DNA of 22,980 nt from UBA2227 sp036677505 (GCA_036677505.1 JAVBWK010000024.1:1-22980); one strand, 5' to 3'. Shown: positions 1-6,648, counted from the first letter of the stretch. Translations and numbers: made by a program. The notes: generated by a model from the letters alone, not told the origin.

Positions 1-23
1 TTTTGGTTCGTTTTCGTTATCAT
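1..23 (-). CDS. Possible 5' end of a divergent gene (partial)
   Basis: On the minus strand an ATG at 23-21 is preceded by AAGAGGG at 36-30, a ribosome site at about 7 nt spacing, and an extended -10 lies at 55-47. Only seven codons remain before the window edge, so the product cannot be named. A second minus-strand frame is also open across 1-156 and is rich in Glu and Asp, but it has no ATG and no ribosome site. Either could be chance in this AT-rich edge. Confidence 0.25.
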
Positions 24-46
24 TAGCGAGCCCTCTTGATACTTCT

Positions 47-74
47 ATTTTATCATCAGGTTCTTCGTGTTCAA
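47..74 (-). promoter_or_regulatory. Candidate divergent promoter
   Basis: Reading the minus strand, TTGAAC (74-69) lies 16 nt before TAAAAT (52-47), which is preceded by TGA, giving an extended -10. It would start a short leader of about 17 nt before the ATG at 23. The same TGnTAAAAT core is seen at murA and at 11182. Function is inferred from spacing only. Confidence 0.3.
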
Positions 75-78
75 AATA

Positions 79-110
79 CAAAAAAACTGCCGACTTACTT
101 TGTCGACAGT
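79..110 (-). terminator. Hairpin with minus-strand T-run
   Basis: Arms 86-94 and 102-110 pair over 9 bp with a 7-nt loop. One pair is G-T on the minus-strand RNA and a mismatch on the plus strand. The minus-strand RNA then has seven Ts (86-80), so it would act on leftward transcription. No minus-strand gene is seen to its right, so it may limit antisense transcription out of murA. Confidence 0.4.
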
Positions 111-114
111 CTGA

Positions 115-140
115 GTTGCCCTGTGGGCAACTTTTATTTT
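115..140 (+). terminator. Intrinsic terminator upstream of murA
   Basis: A perfect 7-bp stem (115-121 with 125-131) and a 3-nt loop are followed by a T-rich tract (132-140). It would end rightward transcription entering from outside the window, so murA probably starts a new transcript. Confidence 0.6.
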
Positions 141-150
141 GAAAGAGTTT

Positions 151-179
151 TTGTGTTTTGTGTAACTTTTTGGTAAAAT
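151..179 (+). promoter_or_regulatory. murA promoter
   Basis: TTGTGT (151-156) is followed after 17 nt by TAAAAT (174-179), with TG at 171-172 forming an extended -10. It lies between the upstream terminator and the murA ribosome site (AGAGGGTG, about 195-202), which fits a housekeeping sigma-A type promoter. Confidence 0.55.
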
Positions 180-205
180 GAGGGTACGAAAAAAGAGGGT
201 GCGAT

Positions 206-1468
206 ATGGAAGAAGTAATTAAAATCGAAGGCGGGCACAAACTAAACGGGAAAGTCCGGATCAGCGGTTCAAAGAATGCGACGGTTGCTTTAATTCCGGC
301 AGCGATTTTGGCATCTCGCGGTCCGGTAACAATCATCGGCGTTCCGGATATATCGGATGTCGCATCGCTTTCGGATTTGTTGAAAGAACTCAATGTTACG
401 GTCATACAGAAATCGCACGATCATATCGTGATCGATCCCAGTGAAATGTATAATAAGCCACTTGAAACACAAGCTGTCACAAAATTGCGTGCATCTTATT
501 ATTTTATGGGCGCACTTTTAGGGAAGTATAAGGAAGTTAAAATGAAGATGCCCGGAGGATGCTATTTAGGTCCCAGACCTATCGATTTGCATCTGAAAGG
601 ATTTGAAGCTTTGGGTGCGACGATTGAGTATGCTCAGGGGAGTTATCACATTTACGCTAATGAGTTGATTGGTGCAAAGATATTTTTAGATATTTCTTCG
701 GTAGGCGCCACAATCAATATCATGATGGCGGCAGTGTACGCCAAAGGCCGGACAACCATTGAGAATGCCGCGAAAGAACCGGAAATCATCGATGTGGCTA
801 CAATGCTCAATAAGATGGGTGCTCATATACGCGGAGCGGGAACCAATGTGATTACTATCGATGGAGTAGAAGAATTGTCCGGCTGTTTTCATGAAATCAT
901 TCCCGATCGCATCGAAGCCGGTACCTTTATCATCATGGCGGCAGCTGCAGCCCAAGAGATGGTGATTGAGAACATTATTCCTCAACACTTAGAGTCTTTG
1001 TTATCGAAACTTCAAGAGATGGGTGTGGATATGGATGTCGAAGTCGATAAAGTGACGATTCGTGGCGGCAGGGAACTGGTTGGCGTCGATATCAAGACAT
1101 TGCCTTATCCCGGATTTGCGACTGATTTACAGCAGCCGCTGACACCCCTGCTTACGCAGGCTGTGGGAGAATCGACGGTGAAAGAGACGATTTATACCGA
1201 ACGGTTCAAGCATTGTGTGGAGTTACAGCGGATGAGTGCGAATATCGATTTATCCATGGCTAAGGCTACGATTAAGGGCCCGACAAAACTGTATGGGGAC
1301 ATCGTTACAGCAACAGACTTACGTTGCGGTGCATCGCTGGTCATTGCCGGACTGATTGCCCAAGGCGTCACAGAAATCCACGAAGTTTATCATATCGATC
1401 GCGGGTATGACGATTTGGATGGCAAACTTAAGAGTCTTGGGGCGGTTATCTGGCGAGAAGTAGCATAA
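206..1468 (+). CDS. murA: UDP-N-acetylglucosamine 1-carboxyvinyltransferase
   Basis: MurA transfers enolpyruvate from PEP to UDP-GlcNAc, the first committed cytoplasmic step of peptidoglycan synthesis and the fosfomycin target. At 420 aa it has the usual length. The SGSKNA motif carries Lys23, the PGGC loop carries Cys119 (equivalent to E. coli Cys115, the PEP-binding and fosfomycin-reactive residue), and Asp307 sits in FATDLQ (equivalent to Asp305). Arg95 matches the conserved substrate-contact region. The final signature reads RMSANI where many homologues have RMGADI, a mild variation. Because Cys is present, the enzyme should be fosfomycin-sensitive in principle. Bacillota often carry two MurA paralogues; the nearby rpmE and tdk recall the B. 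subtilis murAB (murZ) neighbourhood, but mbl, the murAA neighbour, is also in this window, so the paralogue type is unresolved. Confidence 0.95.
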   Translation: MEEVIKIEGGHKLNGKVRISGSKNATVALIPAAILASRGPVTIIGVPDISDVASLSDLLKELNVTVIQKSHDHIVIDPSEMYNKPLETQAVTKLRASYYFMGALLGKYKEVKMKMPGGCYLGPRPIDLHLKGFEALGATIEYAQGSYHIYANELIGAKIFLDISSVGATINIMMAAVYAKGRTTIENAAKEPEIIDVATMLNKMGAHIRGAGTNVITIDGVEELSGCFHEIIPDRIEAGTFIIMAAAAAQEMVIENIIPQHLESLLSKLQEMGVDMDVEVDKVTIRGGRELVGVDIKTLPYPGFATDLQQPLTPLLTQAVGESTVKETIYTERFKHCVELQRMSANIDLSMAKATIKGPTKLYGDIVTATDLRCGASLVIAGLIAQGVTEIHEVYHIDRGYDDLDGKLKSLGAVIWREVA

Positions 1469-1483
1469 GCGATGAAATATTCT

Positions 1484-1509
1484 CTCGATGGGAGTACAAT
1501 GTCATCGAG
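1484..1509 (+). promoter_or_regulatory. Inverted repeat before the 157-aa gene
   Basis: CTCGATG (1484-1490) is complementary to CATCGAG (1503-1509), a perfect 7-bp stem with a 12-nt loop. The right arm takes in the first bases of the ribosome site (AGGTGA, 1508-1513) of the gene starting at 1518, so folding could reduce its translation. No T-run follows, so it is not a terminator. Confidence 0.3.
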
Positions 1510-1517
1510 GTGAAGAA

Positions 1518-1991
1518 ATGAATAATAAACAAGTTGAAATCATCATCCGGTCTATGAATGTCGATCAGCTCTCTGAGTATTTGAAAGAGACTTTCTGTGA
1601 GCCGATGCGCATCATTAAGGAGAATGTTCATAACGGACTAAAACCGATGCATATAGCTTTGAAAGATGAAAATATTGAGGAAATCAAGAAAACCTTTCTC
1701 AAATATGAAATGACGATTGATGGTAATCTGAAATTCGAGGAAACCATGATGCCTGCCATTCAGTCATTATCCGGGTTGTCGCTCGATCAGCGTAAAAAGG
1801 TCAAATCGGTATTAGCGGATTGTGCGAAGGGACATCAGAAAGAAGTAGCGGTTGCTCAGTCATTGCGTCAGATGTTGGGCGATGTTTCCTGTGAGGTTTA
1901 CGATTTGATCCGACAACTTACGTATAAAACCGATGACCGCATTGACATCTATAACAATTATTTAGTAGACTTAATCGAAGAGAACGATTAG
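1518..1991 (+). CDS. Uncharacterised 157-aa cytoplasmic protein
   Basis: I do not recognise this family. The ATG at 1518 is chosen because AGGTGA lies 4 nt before it; an in-frame ATG at 1488 would add ten residues but has no ribosome site. The protein is charged, rich in Glu, Lys and Met, with no signal peptide or membrane segment, and looks mostly helical. It has three cysteines in no metal-binding spacing. It lies 49 nt after murA, so it is likely co-transcribed with it. Its last codons and stop lie inside a terminator stem that separates it from the PTS IIC gene. No function can be assigned. Confidence 0.75.
   Translation: MNNKQVEIIIRSMNVDQLSEYLKETFCEPMRIIKENVHNGLKPMHIALKDENIEEIKKTFLKYEMTIDGNLKFEETMMPAIQSLSGLSLDQRKKVKSVLADCAKGHQKEVAVAQSLRQMLGDVSCEVYDLIRQLTYKTDDRIDIYNNYLVDLIEEND
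1942..1971 (+). promoter_or_regulatory. Candidate internal promoter for the PTS IIC gene
   Basis: A perfect -35 hexamer TTGACA (1942-1947) is followed after 18 nt by TAGACT (1966-1971, 4 of 6 to consensus) within the end of the 157-aa gene. The expected start near 1978 falls in the loop of the downstream terminator, so this transcript would lack the left arm and escape termination. Confidence 0.4.
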
Positions 1992-2002
1992 GTCTTTTTT
2001 TT
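1968..2002 (+). terminator. Intrinsic terminator between the 157-aa gene and PTS IIC
   Basis: Arms 1968-1977 and 1985-1994 form a 10-bp stem with one G-T pair and a 7-nt loop, followed by eight Ts (1995-2002). The TAG stop (1989-1991) is inside the right arm, and the ribosome site of the next gene starts at the next base. It should end most of the murA transcript unless bypassed. Confidence 0.7.
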
Positions 2003-2011
2003 GGAGGAAAC

Positions 2012-3031
2012 ATGGAACTTCAGCTCAAGAGATTTTACCAAAAGTACATACTGGATGGTCTGTCAGCGATGGCTTTAGGCCTGTTTGCTTCACTGATCGT
2101 CGGATTGATTCTCAGAACCGCTGCCGAGCAGTTATTGCTTATATGGCCGGAAGTATCTTTTTTACTTTCAATACAGGAAATCGGGCGAACCGCGATTTCC
2201 TTGATGGGACCTGCGATTGCGATTGCGGTAGCTTATAAATTGAAAGCACCGTTGATGGTACTGGTGGCTTCGATGGTTGCCGGTCAGTTGGGGGCAGTGT
2301 ATGGCGGTCCGGCCGGAGCATACTTATCGGTAATATTGGCTATTGAGGCAGGTTTCCTGGTTTCAAAAAAGACGCCATTGGACATCATTGTCACACCGAC
2401 CGTAACTATGATTGCCGGATTCGTTGTCGCGATAACGGCAGGTCAGATGATCGGGGTTTTGATGTCGGGCTTAGGCGTCATCATCGTTGAGGCTACCAAA
2501 GCTCAACCTCTGATCATGGGAATCATTGTTTCGGTCGTCATGGGCATGATACTGACTGCACCGATATCCAGTGCCGCGTTGGCTTTGATGTTACAGATTT
2601 CAGGGCTTGCGGCCGGAGCCGCAACCGCCGGATGTTGTGCACAGATGGTGGGTTTCGCTTTGATGAGCCGAAAAGATAACAAAGTGGGCGAAGTTGTTGC
2701 TCAAGGATTGGGCACATCGATGTTGCAAGTAAGCAATATCATCCGTAATCCGTGGATCTGGGTACCTCCGACTTTGGCTTCGGCTATTACCGGACCATTG
2801 GCTACCATGGTATTCAAAATGGAAAATATTGCGGCTGGAGCGGGTATGGGTACCAGCGGATTGGTCGGGGTTATCCTGACATTTCAGACCATGGGATTTA
2901 CAATGGATGTACTGATCAAAATACTCGTGCTGTATATCGCGCTTCCTGGATTGCTGAGTGTTCTGTTTTATGAAATATTGGTGAAGATGAATAAAATAAA
3001 AGCCAAAGACTGTTCGATCAACGTTGACTGA
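2012..3031 (+). CDS. PTS transporter subunit IIC (PTS_EIIC_2-like)
   Basis: This 339-aa integral membrane protein matches the stand-alone IIC family often listed as PTS_EIIC_2 (PF13303). By eye it has roughly ten hydrophobic segments and Gly/Ala-rich loops, such as GQLGAVYGGPAGAY near residue 92 and GAGMGTSGLVG near residue 272. Such proteins resemble the sugar-translocating channel of phosphotransferase systems. No IIA, IIB, HPr or sugar-metabolism gene is nearby, so the substrate is unknown, and a role outside classical sugar uptake is possible. GGAGGAAA directly before the ATG supports the start. Expression probably depends on read-through of the terminator ending at 2002 or on the promoter at 1942. 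Confidence 0.75.
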   Translation: MELQLKRFYQKYILDGLSAMALGLFASLIVGLILRTAAEQLLLIWPEVSFLLSIQEIGRTAISLMGPAIAIAVAYKLKAPLMVLVASMVAGQLGAVYGGPAGAYLSVILAIEAGFLVSKKTPLDIIVTPTVTMIAGFVVAITAGQMIGVLMSGLGVIIVEATKAQPLIMGIIVSVVMGMILTAPISSAALALMLQISGLAAGAATAGCCAQMVGFALMSRKDNKVGEVVAQGLGTSMLQVSNIIRNPWIWVPPTLASAITGPLATMVFKMENIAAGAGMGTSGLVGVILTFQTMGFTMDVLIKILVLYIALPGLLSVLFYEILVKMNKIKAKDCSINVD

Positions 3032-3055
3032 TGCACAAGAGTGCATCTTTTTTTT
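3030..3055 (+). terminator. Terminator after PTS IIC
   Basis: GATGCAC (3030-3036) pairs perfectly with GTGCATC (3041-3047) around a 4-nt loop, followed by eight Ts. The last two bases of the stop codon are in the stem. Confidence 0.85.
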
Positions 3056-3066
3056 GAAATTAAGGG

Positions 3067-3072
3067 TATAAT
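3067..3072 (+). promoter_or_regulatory. -10 box for the AmmeMemoRadiSam operon
   Basis: A perfect TATAAT lies 11 nt after the preceding terminator and 25 nt before the chosen start. No good -35 is visible, as the region at -35 is the terminator T-run. It would start a short leader carrying the GGAGGG ribosome site. Confidence 0.5.
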
Positions 3073-3096
3073 GAAGGTGAATTTGGAGGGATGCGT

Positions 3097-4401
3097 ATGA
3101 GTATGCTCGCTGCCTTTGTACTCCCTCATCCGCCGATTGCTATCGCAGCTATCGGTCGGGGAGAAGAAAGAAACATCCAATCCACCATCGACGCCTATCA
3201 TCAGGTATCCAACATCATTGCGGATATCCAACCGGACATCATCGTCATCAGTTCCCCGCATGCACCATATCTTAAGGATGGTTTTTTCGTCGGATGCAGT
3301 GCGTCGGCTATGGGTGATTTTTCTCGTTTCGGTCATCCTGAAATCAAAGGACCATTATCGTTGGATCCGATATTCGCCAAAGAATTGCGAACTATCAATG
3401 ATCGTGTGCAGCTGATCGATTCGGGCAATTTGGAAGTCGATCATGGAGTAATGGTGCCTGTCCATTTTATCCATCAACAAGGGTCTTACCGATGGCTCAT
3501 CACAGGCGTTTCTTCCATGTCAAAACAAGAACACAGACAATTGGGCAGGGATATATTTGCGGTCAGTGAGAAATTGGGGAAGAGAACCGTTTTTATTGCC
3601 AGTGGGGACTTATCGCATCGGTTGAAGCACGAGGGTCCATATGGTTATGTAAAAGAAGGCGCAATTTTTGATCAAAAAATTACGGAAATCCTTTCCTCAG
3701 GTGATTTTGGCTTGTTGGATTCACTGGATGAATCACTTTGTGAGAAGGCCGGAGAATGCGGATTGCGCGGGTTGCATGTGCTGGCTGGGGTTCTTGAGGG
3801 TAATCATATTACACCGAAATTACTGTCTTATGAAGGACCCTTCGGGGTAGGATATGCCGTGGCATCGTTTCTAATTGATAAGAAGAAAGAACCGTATGTC
3901 GATTTGGCACGTAAAACCATTGAACGCTATGTCAATCATCGGGAGATCTCAAAATTGGAAGATATTACGCAGTTATCTGAGTTTTATCAGCCTTCTTCGG
4001 GAGTATTTGTATCGATTCACCGTCAGGGGCGGTTACGAGGATGCATCGGAACGATTGAGCCGGCACGAAAAAATCTCGGGACTGAAATCATATATAATGC
4101 AATTGCTGCGTGTGCCCGTGATCCGCGATTCTACCCCGTGGCTTCAACGGAACTGAAAGATCTTGAAATTTCCGTCGATGTATTGACAATGCCCGAAAAG
4201 ATAAATAGCAAGAGTGAACTTAATGTCAGACGCTATGGTGTCATTGTGGTTTCCGGATCACGTCGGGGACTTTTATTGCCTGACTTAGAAGGTATTGATT
4301 CCATTGATCAACAAGTGTCGATTGCCCGGCGAAAAGCAGGCATCGACCCGGATGAACCGGTCGAACTGTATCGGTTTGAGGTCGTAAGGCATCATGACTG
4401 A
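3097..4401 (+). CDS. AmmeMemoRadiSam system fused protein B-A (MEMO1 + AMMECR1)
   Basis: The 434-aa protein joins two conserved domains. Residues about 1-260 form a MEMO1/LigB-like domain related to extradiol dioxygenases, with metal-site-type motifs PHPP (His11), SPHA (His55), DHG (Asp115, His116) and SGDLSH (Asp171, His174). Residues about 266-434 form an AMMECR1 domain, recognised by LRGCIGT at 313-319. These correspond to AmmeMemoRadiSam system proteins B and A. The biochemical role is not established in bacteria, and human MEMO1 is reported to bind metal. No membrane segment is seen, so it is probably cytosolic. The ATG at 3097 is preferred because GGAGGG ends 6 nt before it; the in-frame ATG at 3091 has no spacing. 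The radical SAM partner starts 8 nt before this stop, so the two are translationally coupled. Confidence 0.88.
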   Translation: MSMLAAFVLPHPPIAIAAIGRGEERNIQSTIDAYHQVSNIIADIQPDIIVISSPHAPYLKDGFFVGCSASAMGDFSRFGHPEIKGPLSLDPIFAKELRTINDRVQLIDSGNLEVDHGVMVPVHFIHQQGSYRWLITGVSSMSKQEHRQLGRDIFAVSEKLGKRTVFIASGDLSHRLKHEGPYGYVKEGAIFDQKITEILSSGDFGLLDSLDESLCEKAGECGLRGLHVLAGVLEGNHITPKLLSYEGPFGVGYAVASFLIDKKKEPYVDLARKTIERYVNHREISKLEDITQLSEFYQPSSGVFVSIHRQGRLRGCIGTIEPARKNLGTEIIYNAIAACARDPRFYPVASTELKDLEISVDVLTMPEKINSKSELNVRRYGVIVVSGSRRGLLLPDLEGIDSIDQQVSIARRKAGIDPDEPVELYRFEVVRHHD

Positions 4402-5218
4402 ATGTGATCTTTGCTTTCACCGATGTCAGCTGAAGGAAGGTCAGACAGGGTTTTGTCAGGCAAGAAAAAACATTGAGGGGAAAATCATACCTTTAAACTA
4501 CGGTCGGGTGACGTCGATAGCGTTGGATCCGATCGAGAAGAAGCCGCTGAAATACTTTTATCCCGGAAGTAGAATTCTTTCTTTGGGTGGATTCGGGTGC
4601 AATCTTCGATGCCCTTTTTGTCAGAACTACTCAATTTCGATGGCAGATGAGCATACATTCACGCGACAGCTTTCCGTAGAAGATGCGGTATCACTGGCTT
4701 CATCTCTTATGAATGACGGAAACATCGGTATTGCTTATACATACAATGAGCCGCTGATCAATTTTGAGTATGTCCTTGACTGCGCAATCGCAGTAAAAAA
4801 GGCAGGCATGGTCAATGTGCTGGTGACCAATGGGACGATTGAGGAAGGGCCGCTAAGAAAACTGTTGCCTTACATAGATGCGTATAATATTGACTTAAAA
4901 GGATTCAGTCAGAAATTCTATGATAAGTTGTGCGGTAATTTAGAATCGGTGAAACAAACGATCATGATTGCCTCGAAATCTGCGCATGTAGAAATCACCT
5001 TCCTAGTTATCGAAACAGAGAACGATTCGGATGAAGAAATGGAACAAATGGCGAAGTGGCTGGCAAATATCGATCCTGACATACCATTACATATCAATCG
5101 TTTTTTCCCAAATTATTTATGGAGAGATAGGATGATTACATCGAAAGAAACACTGATTCGATTGAAATTGATTGCGGATAAGTATCTTCACCGGGTGTCC
5201 TTAGGAAATATCGGATGA
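4394..5218 (+). CDS. AmmeMemoRadiSam system radical SAM enzyme
   Basis: A 274-aa radical SAM protein of the PflA-like branch. Cys69, Cys73 and Cys76 form the CxxxCxxC motif that binds the SAM-cleaving 4Fe-4S cluster. Four N-terminal cysteines (4, 7, 11, 21) could bind a second cluster or zinc. The body shows YTYNEP, VTNGT and DAYNIDLKG, common in glycyl-radical-activase relatives, and the C-terminal INRFFPNY typical of this subfamily. No glycyl radical enzyme is nearby; the partner is instead the MEMO1-AMMECR1 protein, whose 3' end it overlaps by 8 nt. The substrate is unknown. It ends at LGNIG, while a Cys-rich stretch follows in the +1 frame (5217-5261), so the C-terminus may be shortened. 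Confidence 0.88.
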   Translation: MTECDLCFHRCQLKEGQTGFCQARKNIEGKIIPLNYGRVTSIALDPIEKKPLKYFYPGSRILSLGGFGCNLRCPFCQNYSISMADEHTFTRQLSVEDAVSLASSLMNDGNIGIAYTYNEPLINFEYVLDCAIAVKKAGMVNVLVTNGTIEEGPLRKLLPYIDAYNIDLKGFSQKFYDKLCGNLESVKQTIMIASKSAHVEITFLVIETENDSDEEMEQMAKWLANIDPDIPLHINRFFPNYLWRDRMITSKETLIRLKLIADKYLHRVSLGNIG

Positions 5219-5261
5219 AAAATCAGGGATGATGTGGTATTGTTGTACGTGTCGGAAGTGA
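5217..5261 (+). other. Out-of-frame Cys-rich tail behind the radical SAM gene
   Basis: In the +1 frame relative to the radical SAM gene, codons from 5217 to the TGA at 5259-5261 encode EKSGMMWYCCTCRK. From memory, longer members of the family end in a segment like GNV-x-TYCPxCG; read after LGNIG this stretch would resemble that, with Tyr-Cys-x-x-Cys spacing. It may be a remnant of a frameshifted C-terminus or chance. It also contains a 10-codon ATG mini-ORF (5229-5261) without a convincing ribosome site. Confidence 0.35.
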
Positions 5262-5270
5262 GTGATGTTG

Positions 5271-6317
5271 ATGAAAACGGAAATCATTGAGTTAAATGAG
5301 AAAAATATTGATGTTGAGAAACTAATGAGGGCGGCCCGAATCATCGCTGATTTGGGAACCGTGGTTTTACCTACGGAGACAGTCTATGGATTGGGGGCAA
5401 ATGCGCTTTCCTCAGAAGCTGTCAAAAAGATATTTCATGCGAAAGGACGACCTGCGGACAATCCGCTGATCGTTCATGTGTGTTGTGTTGAGATGATGAA
5501 AGATTTATTAAAAGATCCATTGGATGTACGGGCGAAAAAATTAATAGAAGCTTTTTGGCCGGGACCGCTGACACTCGTCTTTAAACGATCTGAAAAAGTA
5601 CCGTTGGAAGTATGTGCACATTTGGATACAGTGGCTATCCGGATGCCGGATCACCCGATCGCATTAAAGCTGATCGAATTTGCTAATGTGCCCATCGCCG
5701 CACCGAGCGCAAACGTTTCGGGGAAACCGAGCCCGACCATGGCAAAACATGTGATTGAAGATATGGATGGACGCGTAGATATGATCATCAGTGCCGATCG
5801 CAGTCGGATCGGCGTTGAATCAACGGTGTTGGATATAACTTCTGAGGTAGCGGTCATACTGCGCCCCGGAGGAGTAACATTACAACAGCTTCAGGAAGTT
5901 CTTGGAGAAGATGGGATCATGGTGGACAACATGATCAATGAAACTGTGGATAAACCTCGCTCTCCGGGCATGAAATACACTCACTATGCACCGAATGCAG
6001 CGATGCGCATCGTACGAGGCAGTAAGAATAACATGGTTTCGTACATACGTGAACAAATCAAGCACTATGAAGAATCCAGGATCGGTGTGTTGTGTAGCGA
6101 TGAAACCAAATCAGAGTACACAGGTGCACAAGTCATATCCATCGGAAGTGTTGAGCATTTAGATCAAAGCGCATCCAACTTATTTGCGGCATTGCGAGAG
6201 TTTGATCAGCTTGGTGTGGAAGTGATATTTGCGGAGGCATTTGAGGAAGATGAGATGGGTTTAGCACTGATGAACCGCATGAAGAAAGCGGCCGGATTTA
6301 ATATCATTGATGTGTGA
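5271..6317 (+). CDS. ywlC: L-threonylcarbamoyladenylate synthase, Sua5 type
   Basis: Sua5/YwlC makes threonylcarbamoyl-AMP from threonine, bicarbonate and ATP, the donor for t6A37 in ANN-decoding tRNAs, and then works with TsaB/D/E. The YrdC domain (about residues 10-205) has PTETVYGLG, the KGR motif, WPGPLT, IRMPDHP and APSANVSG, all intact. A linker with SPGMKYTHYAPNA leads to the C-terminal Sua5 domain, so at 348 aa it is the long two-domain form. Starts at 5262 (GTG), 5265 (ATG) and 5271 (ATG) are all possible; the ribosome site (GGAAGTGAG) is weak and the choice is uncertain. It follows the radical SAM gene by about 50 nt and is probably in the same operon. This is the canonical enzyme here; a divergent YrdC domain is found again at 11215. 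Confidence 0.92.
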   Translation: MKTEIIELNEKNIDVEKLMRAARIIADLGTVVLPTETVYGLGANALSSEAVKKIFHAKGRPADNPLIVHVCCVEMMKDLLKDPLDVRAKKLIEAFWPGPLTLVFKRSEKVPLEVCAHLDTVAIRMPDHPIALKLIEFANVPIAAPSANVSGKPSPTMAKHVIEDMDGRVDMIISADRSRIGVESTVLDITSEVAVILRPGGVTLQQLQEVLGEDGIMVDNMINETVDKPRSPGMKYTHYAPNAAMRIVRGSKNNMVSYIREQIKHYEESRIGVLCSDETKSEYTGAQVISIGSVEHLDQSASNLFAALREFDQLGVEVIFAEAFEEDEMGLALMNRMKKAAGFNIIDV

Positions 6318-6326
6318 TGTTGCTTA

Positions 6327-6355
6327 TTGCAATCTCATTGGGCTTGTGATAAACT
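6327..6355 (+). promoter_or_regulatory. rpmE promoter
   Basis: TTGCAA (6327-6332), a 17-nt spacer and TAAACT (6350-6355) preceded by TGA (extended -10) give a good sigma-A type match. Transcription would begin near 6362, just before the leader hairpin. Confidence 0.5.
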
Positions 6356-6370
6356 ACTAATGCACTTACT

Positions 6371-6389
6371 TTGAATGAGAGTCATTCAA
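6371..6389 (+). promoter_or_regulatory. rpmE leader hairpin
   Basis: TTGAATGA (6371-6378) and TCATTCAA (6382-6389) form a perfect 8-bp stem with a GAG loop, ending 3 nt before the strong ribosome site GGAAGGAGAG (6393-6402). There is no T-run. Position suggests autoregulation by L31, and leader motifs for L31 have been described in several phyla, but I cannot match this one to a model. Confidence 0.4.
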
Positions 6390-6409
6390 GGCGGAAGGAG
6401 AGATGAACT

Positions 6410-6613
6410 ATGAAACAAGGCATTCATCCCGTATATAACAAAGTGATGGTTACTTGCACATCCTGCGGTAATCAATTCGAAAGCGGTTCGGTCAGAAAAG
6501 AAATTCGTGTCGACACCTGCTCCAATTGCCATCCTTTTTATACAGGTAAACAACGTTTTGCGCAAGCAGCCGGACGCGTTGAAAAGTTTAATAAAAAATA
6601 CGGAATTAAATAA
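6410..6613 (+). CDS. rpmE: Large-subunit ribosomal protein bL31, zinc-binding form
   Basis: A 67-aa protein beginning MKQGIHP, typical of bL31. Cys16, Cys19, Cys37 and Cys40 form the zinc-binding quartet of the C+ form, in contrast to the zinc-free C- paralogue used under zinc starvation in many bacteria. HPFYTGKQ at 41-48 is the standard signature. The protein forms part of the bridge between the 50S central protuberance and the 30S head. It has its own promoter and leader hairpin, and the terminator begins at its stop codon, so it may be made from a short transcript as well as from read-through of the upstream operon. Confidence 0.96.
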   Translation: MKQGIHPVYNKVMVTCTSCGNQFESGSVRKEIRVDTCSNCHPFYTGKQRFAQAAGRVEKFNKKYGIK

Positions 6614-6635
6614 GGGTTGCAACCCTTATTTTTTT
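6611..6635 (+). terminator. rpmE terminator
   Basis: TAAGGG (6611-6616) pairs with CCCTTA (6623-6628), followed by seven Ts. The loop TTGCAA is itself palindromic. The stop codon is the first three bases of the stem. Confidence 0.8.
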
Positions 6636-6648
6636 GCTTGAAATCGGT

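Noticed and set aside
2..142. Plus-strand open frame reading to a TGA at 140-142
   Set aside because: It would run through two hairpins and a terminator T-run, and its composition does not look like a protein C-terminus.
2600..3046. Minus-strand open frame of 148 codons opposite the PTS IIC gene
   Set aside because: A shadow of the coding sequence, rich in His, Ser and Gln, with no ribosome site or domain.
5229..5261. Ten-codon Cys-rich mini-ORF as an independent peptide substrate for the radical SAM enzyme
   Set aside because: It has no convincing ribosome site and resembles a displaced tail of the radical SAM gene, so it is reported as that instead.
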